This document shows, piece by piece, positions 5,349 through 5,738 of a DNA stretch of 5,738 nt (positions are counted from its first letter, which is position 1; every line of letters starts with the position of its first letter). The position numbers were made by a program, and so were the translations under genes. The notes under the pieces were generated by a model, which saw nothing but the letters and a program-made list of their open reading frames with translations, had not been told where the DNA came from and searched no databases. The DNA is from Alphaproteobacteria bacterium (GTDB taxonomy: Bacteria > Pseudomonadota > Alphaproteobacteria > Rhizobiales > Hyphomicrobiaceae), in NCBI GenBank assembly GCA_005888525.1, contig VBAB01000228.1:1-5738 (forward strand). The letters are read 5' to 3'.

Positions 5349-5582
5349 ATGCGTATACGAACAATAGCCGCCGCCTTCGTCGTCGCCGCGCCTCTTCTTG
5401 CGCTGGGAAGTCACCAGGCTGCAGCGTGCTGGGATACAGGCTATCGCTACGGGCCTACTACGGCGGTGGCGTCGGCATCCGCCGGGTTGGCTACCGGAGC
5501 GTGGGTTGGCGCCGTGGCTACGGATACCGAGCGGTCGGCGTTGGCCGCCGGGTGGGTATTGGCCGTCGGCGTTGATAGATAG
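5349..5582 (+). CDS. Small exported protein, probably frameshifted after its signal peptide
   Basis: The 77-residue product begins with a classic Sec signal peptide: MRIRT, a hydrophobic core (IAAAFVVAAPLLALG) and a likely AAA cleavage site after residue 26, leaving a mature protein that starts CWDTGYRYG. The start is fixed by an excellent AAGGAG site. From residue 36 on, the frame gives a bland Ala/Thr/Val-rich tail ending in AVGVDR. The next frame over the same bases gives a Gly/Tyr/Arg-rich tail typical of small secreted proteins of rhizobia, so the present tail is probably the product of a 1-nt loss near 5454-5456. No function is known for such proteins; they are presumed periplasmic or envelope-associated. 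I am fairly sure of the exported protein, less sure which tail is made. Confidence 0.55.
   Translation: MRIRTIAAAFVVAAPLLALGSHQAAACWDTGYRYGPTTAVASASAGLATGAWVGAVATDTERSALAAGWVLAVGVDR
5456..5575 (+). pseudogene. Out-of-frame Gly/Tyr/Arg-rich tail of the small exported protein
   Basis: In the second forward frame these bases encode YYGGGVGIRRVGYRSVGW followed by RRGYGYRAVGVGRRVGIGRR and a TGA at 5573-5575. The GY/GR repetition matches the GYRYG that ends the in-frame part. Adding one base between 5455 and 5456 would give GYRYGPYYGGGVG and a complete protein of about 75 residues. The match of composition across the join argues that this was the original tail. Confidence 0.5.
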
Positions 5583-5738
5583 AAGCGCTTCTGAGACTTG
5601 GACTGCCTAACGCCGCCTACTCAAAATTGGAGCCGGCGCAAAGGGCGTTGCCAAGGCCGGTCTCCCACCAAGGGCAGGCGACCCGAGTCCCGTCCGCAGG
5701 GGCAAGTGTGCCAAGGCATGAACAGGATCGCCACGGAT

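Noticed and set aside
4066..5367. Long forward open frame (about 433 codons) across the Nudix gene and aroQ
   Set aside because: It runs antisense to the Nudix gene and out of frame with aroQ, both of which have clear motifs and ribosome binding sites. The translation has no recognisable domain.
5534..5574. 10-bp direct repeat GTCGGCGTTG at 5534 and 5565
   Set aside because: It reflects repeated Gly/Val/Arg codons in the Gly-rich tail rather than an attachment site or regulatory iteron.
5718..5738. Possible start of another gene (ATG AAC AGG ATC...) at the right edge
   Set aside because: Only seven codons are visible and the nearest purine-rich site (AAGG) is too close to the ATG, so it cannot be supported.

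Overview
The window is GC-rich (GC visibly dominates third codon positions), with Shine-Dalgarno-led, closely spaced genes. Its protein families look like those of soil Alphaproteobacteria (Rhizobiales such as Bradyrhizobium, or Reyranella-like Rhodospirillales). That placement is an inference from protein flavour and composition; there is no rRNA or other marker gene.

Layout. (1) 1-255 (+): the 3' end of a small protein of unknown function, cut by the window edge. (2) 324-2229 (+): a two-gene operon, an atypical NAD-binding epimerase/dehydratase-family protein followed, with a 14-nt overlap, by a two-domain GNAT acetyltransferase. (3) 2293-2718 (-): a GFA/CENP-V-fold zinc protein facing the operon. 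(4) 2719-3093: a gap of about 375 nt with a possible 34-codon reading frame and a TATAAT box. (5) 3094-4062 (+): a dihydrodipicolinate synthase (DHDPS)-like aldolase whose C-terminus is thrown out of frame by a 5-bp tandem duplication; the lost C-terminal coding sequence is still readable up to about 4137. (6) 4135-4575 (-): a Nudix hydrolase whose stop codon lies in that damaged 3' end. (7) 4682-5179 (+): a complete type II 3-dehydroquinate dehydratase (aroQ), divergent from the Nudix gene. (8) 5349-5582 (+): a small exported protein whose Gly/Tyr/Arg-rich tail appears to have been moved out of frame by a 1-nt loss. The last ~155 nt hold nothing I can assign.

How the genes may work together. 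The epimerase-like protein, the acetyltransferase and the DHDPS-like lyase look like pieces of one uncharacterised small-molecule pathway: an aldolase/lyase making or cleaving a 2-keto acid, a nucleotide-dependent step and an acylation. In this genome the set is split by the GFA gene and the lyase is broken, so the pathway may be decaying. The GFA, Nudix and AroQ genes read as independent units. I see no CRISPR array, transposase, tRNA or rRNA. The most distinctive signals are the two frameshift lesions, each with a specific, checkable molecular explanation, and the non-canonical active sites of the epimerase-like and DHDPS-like proteins.
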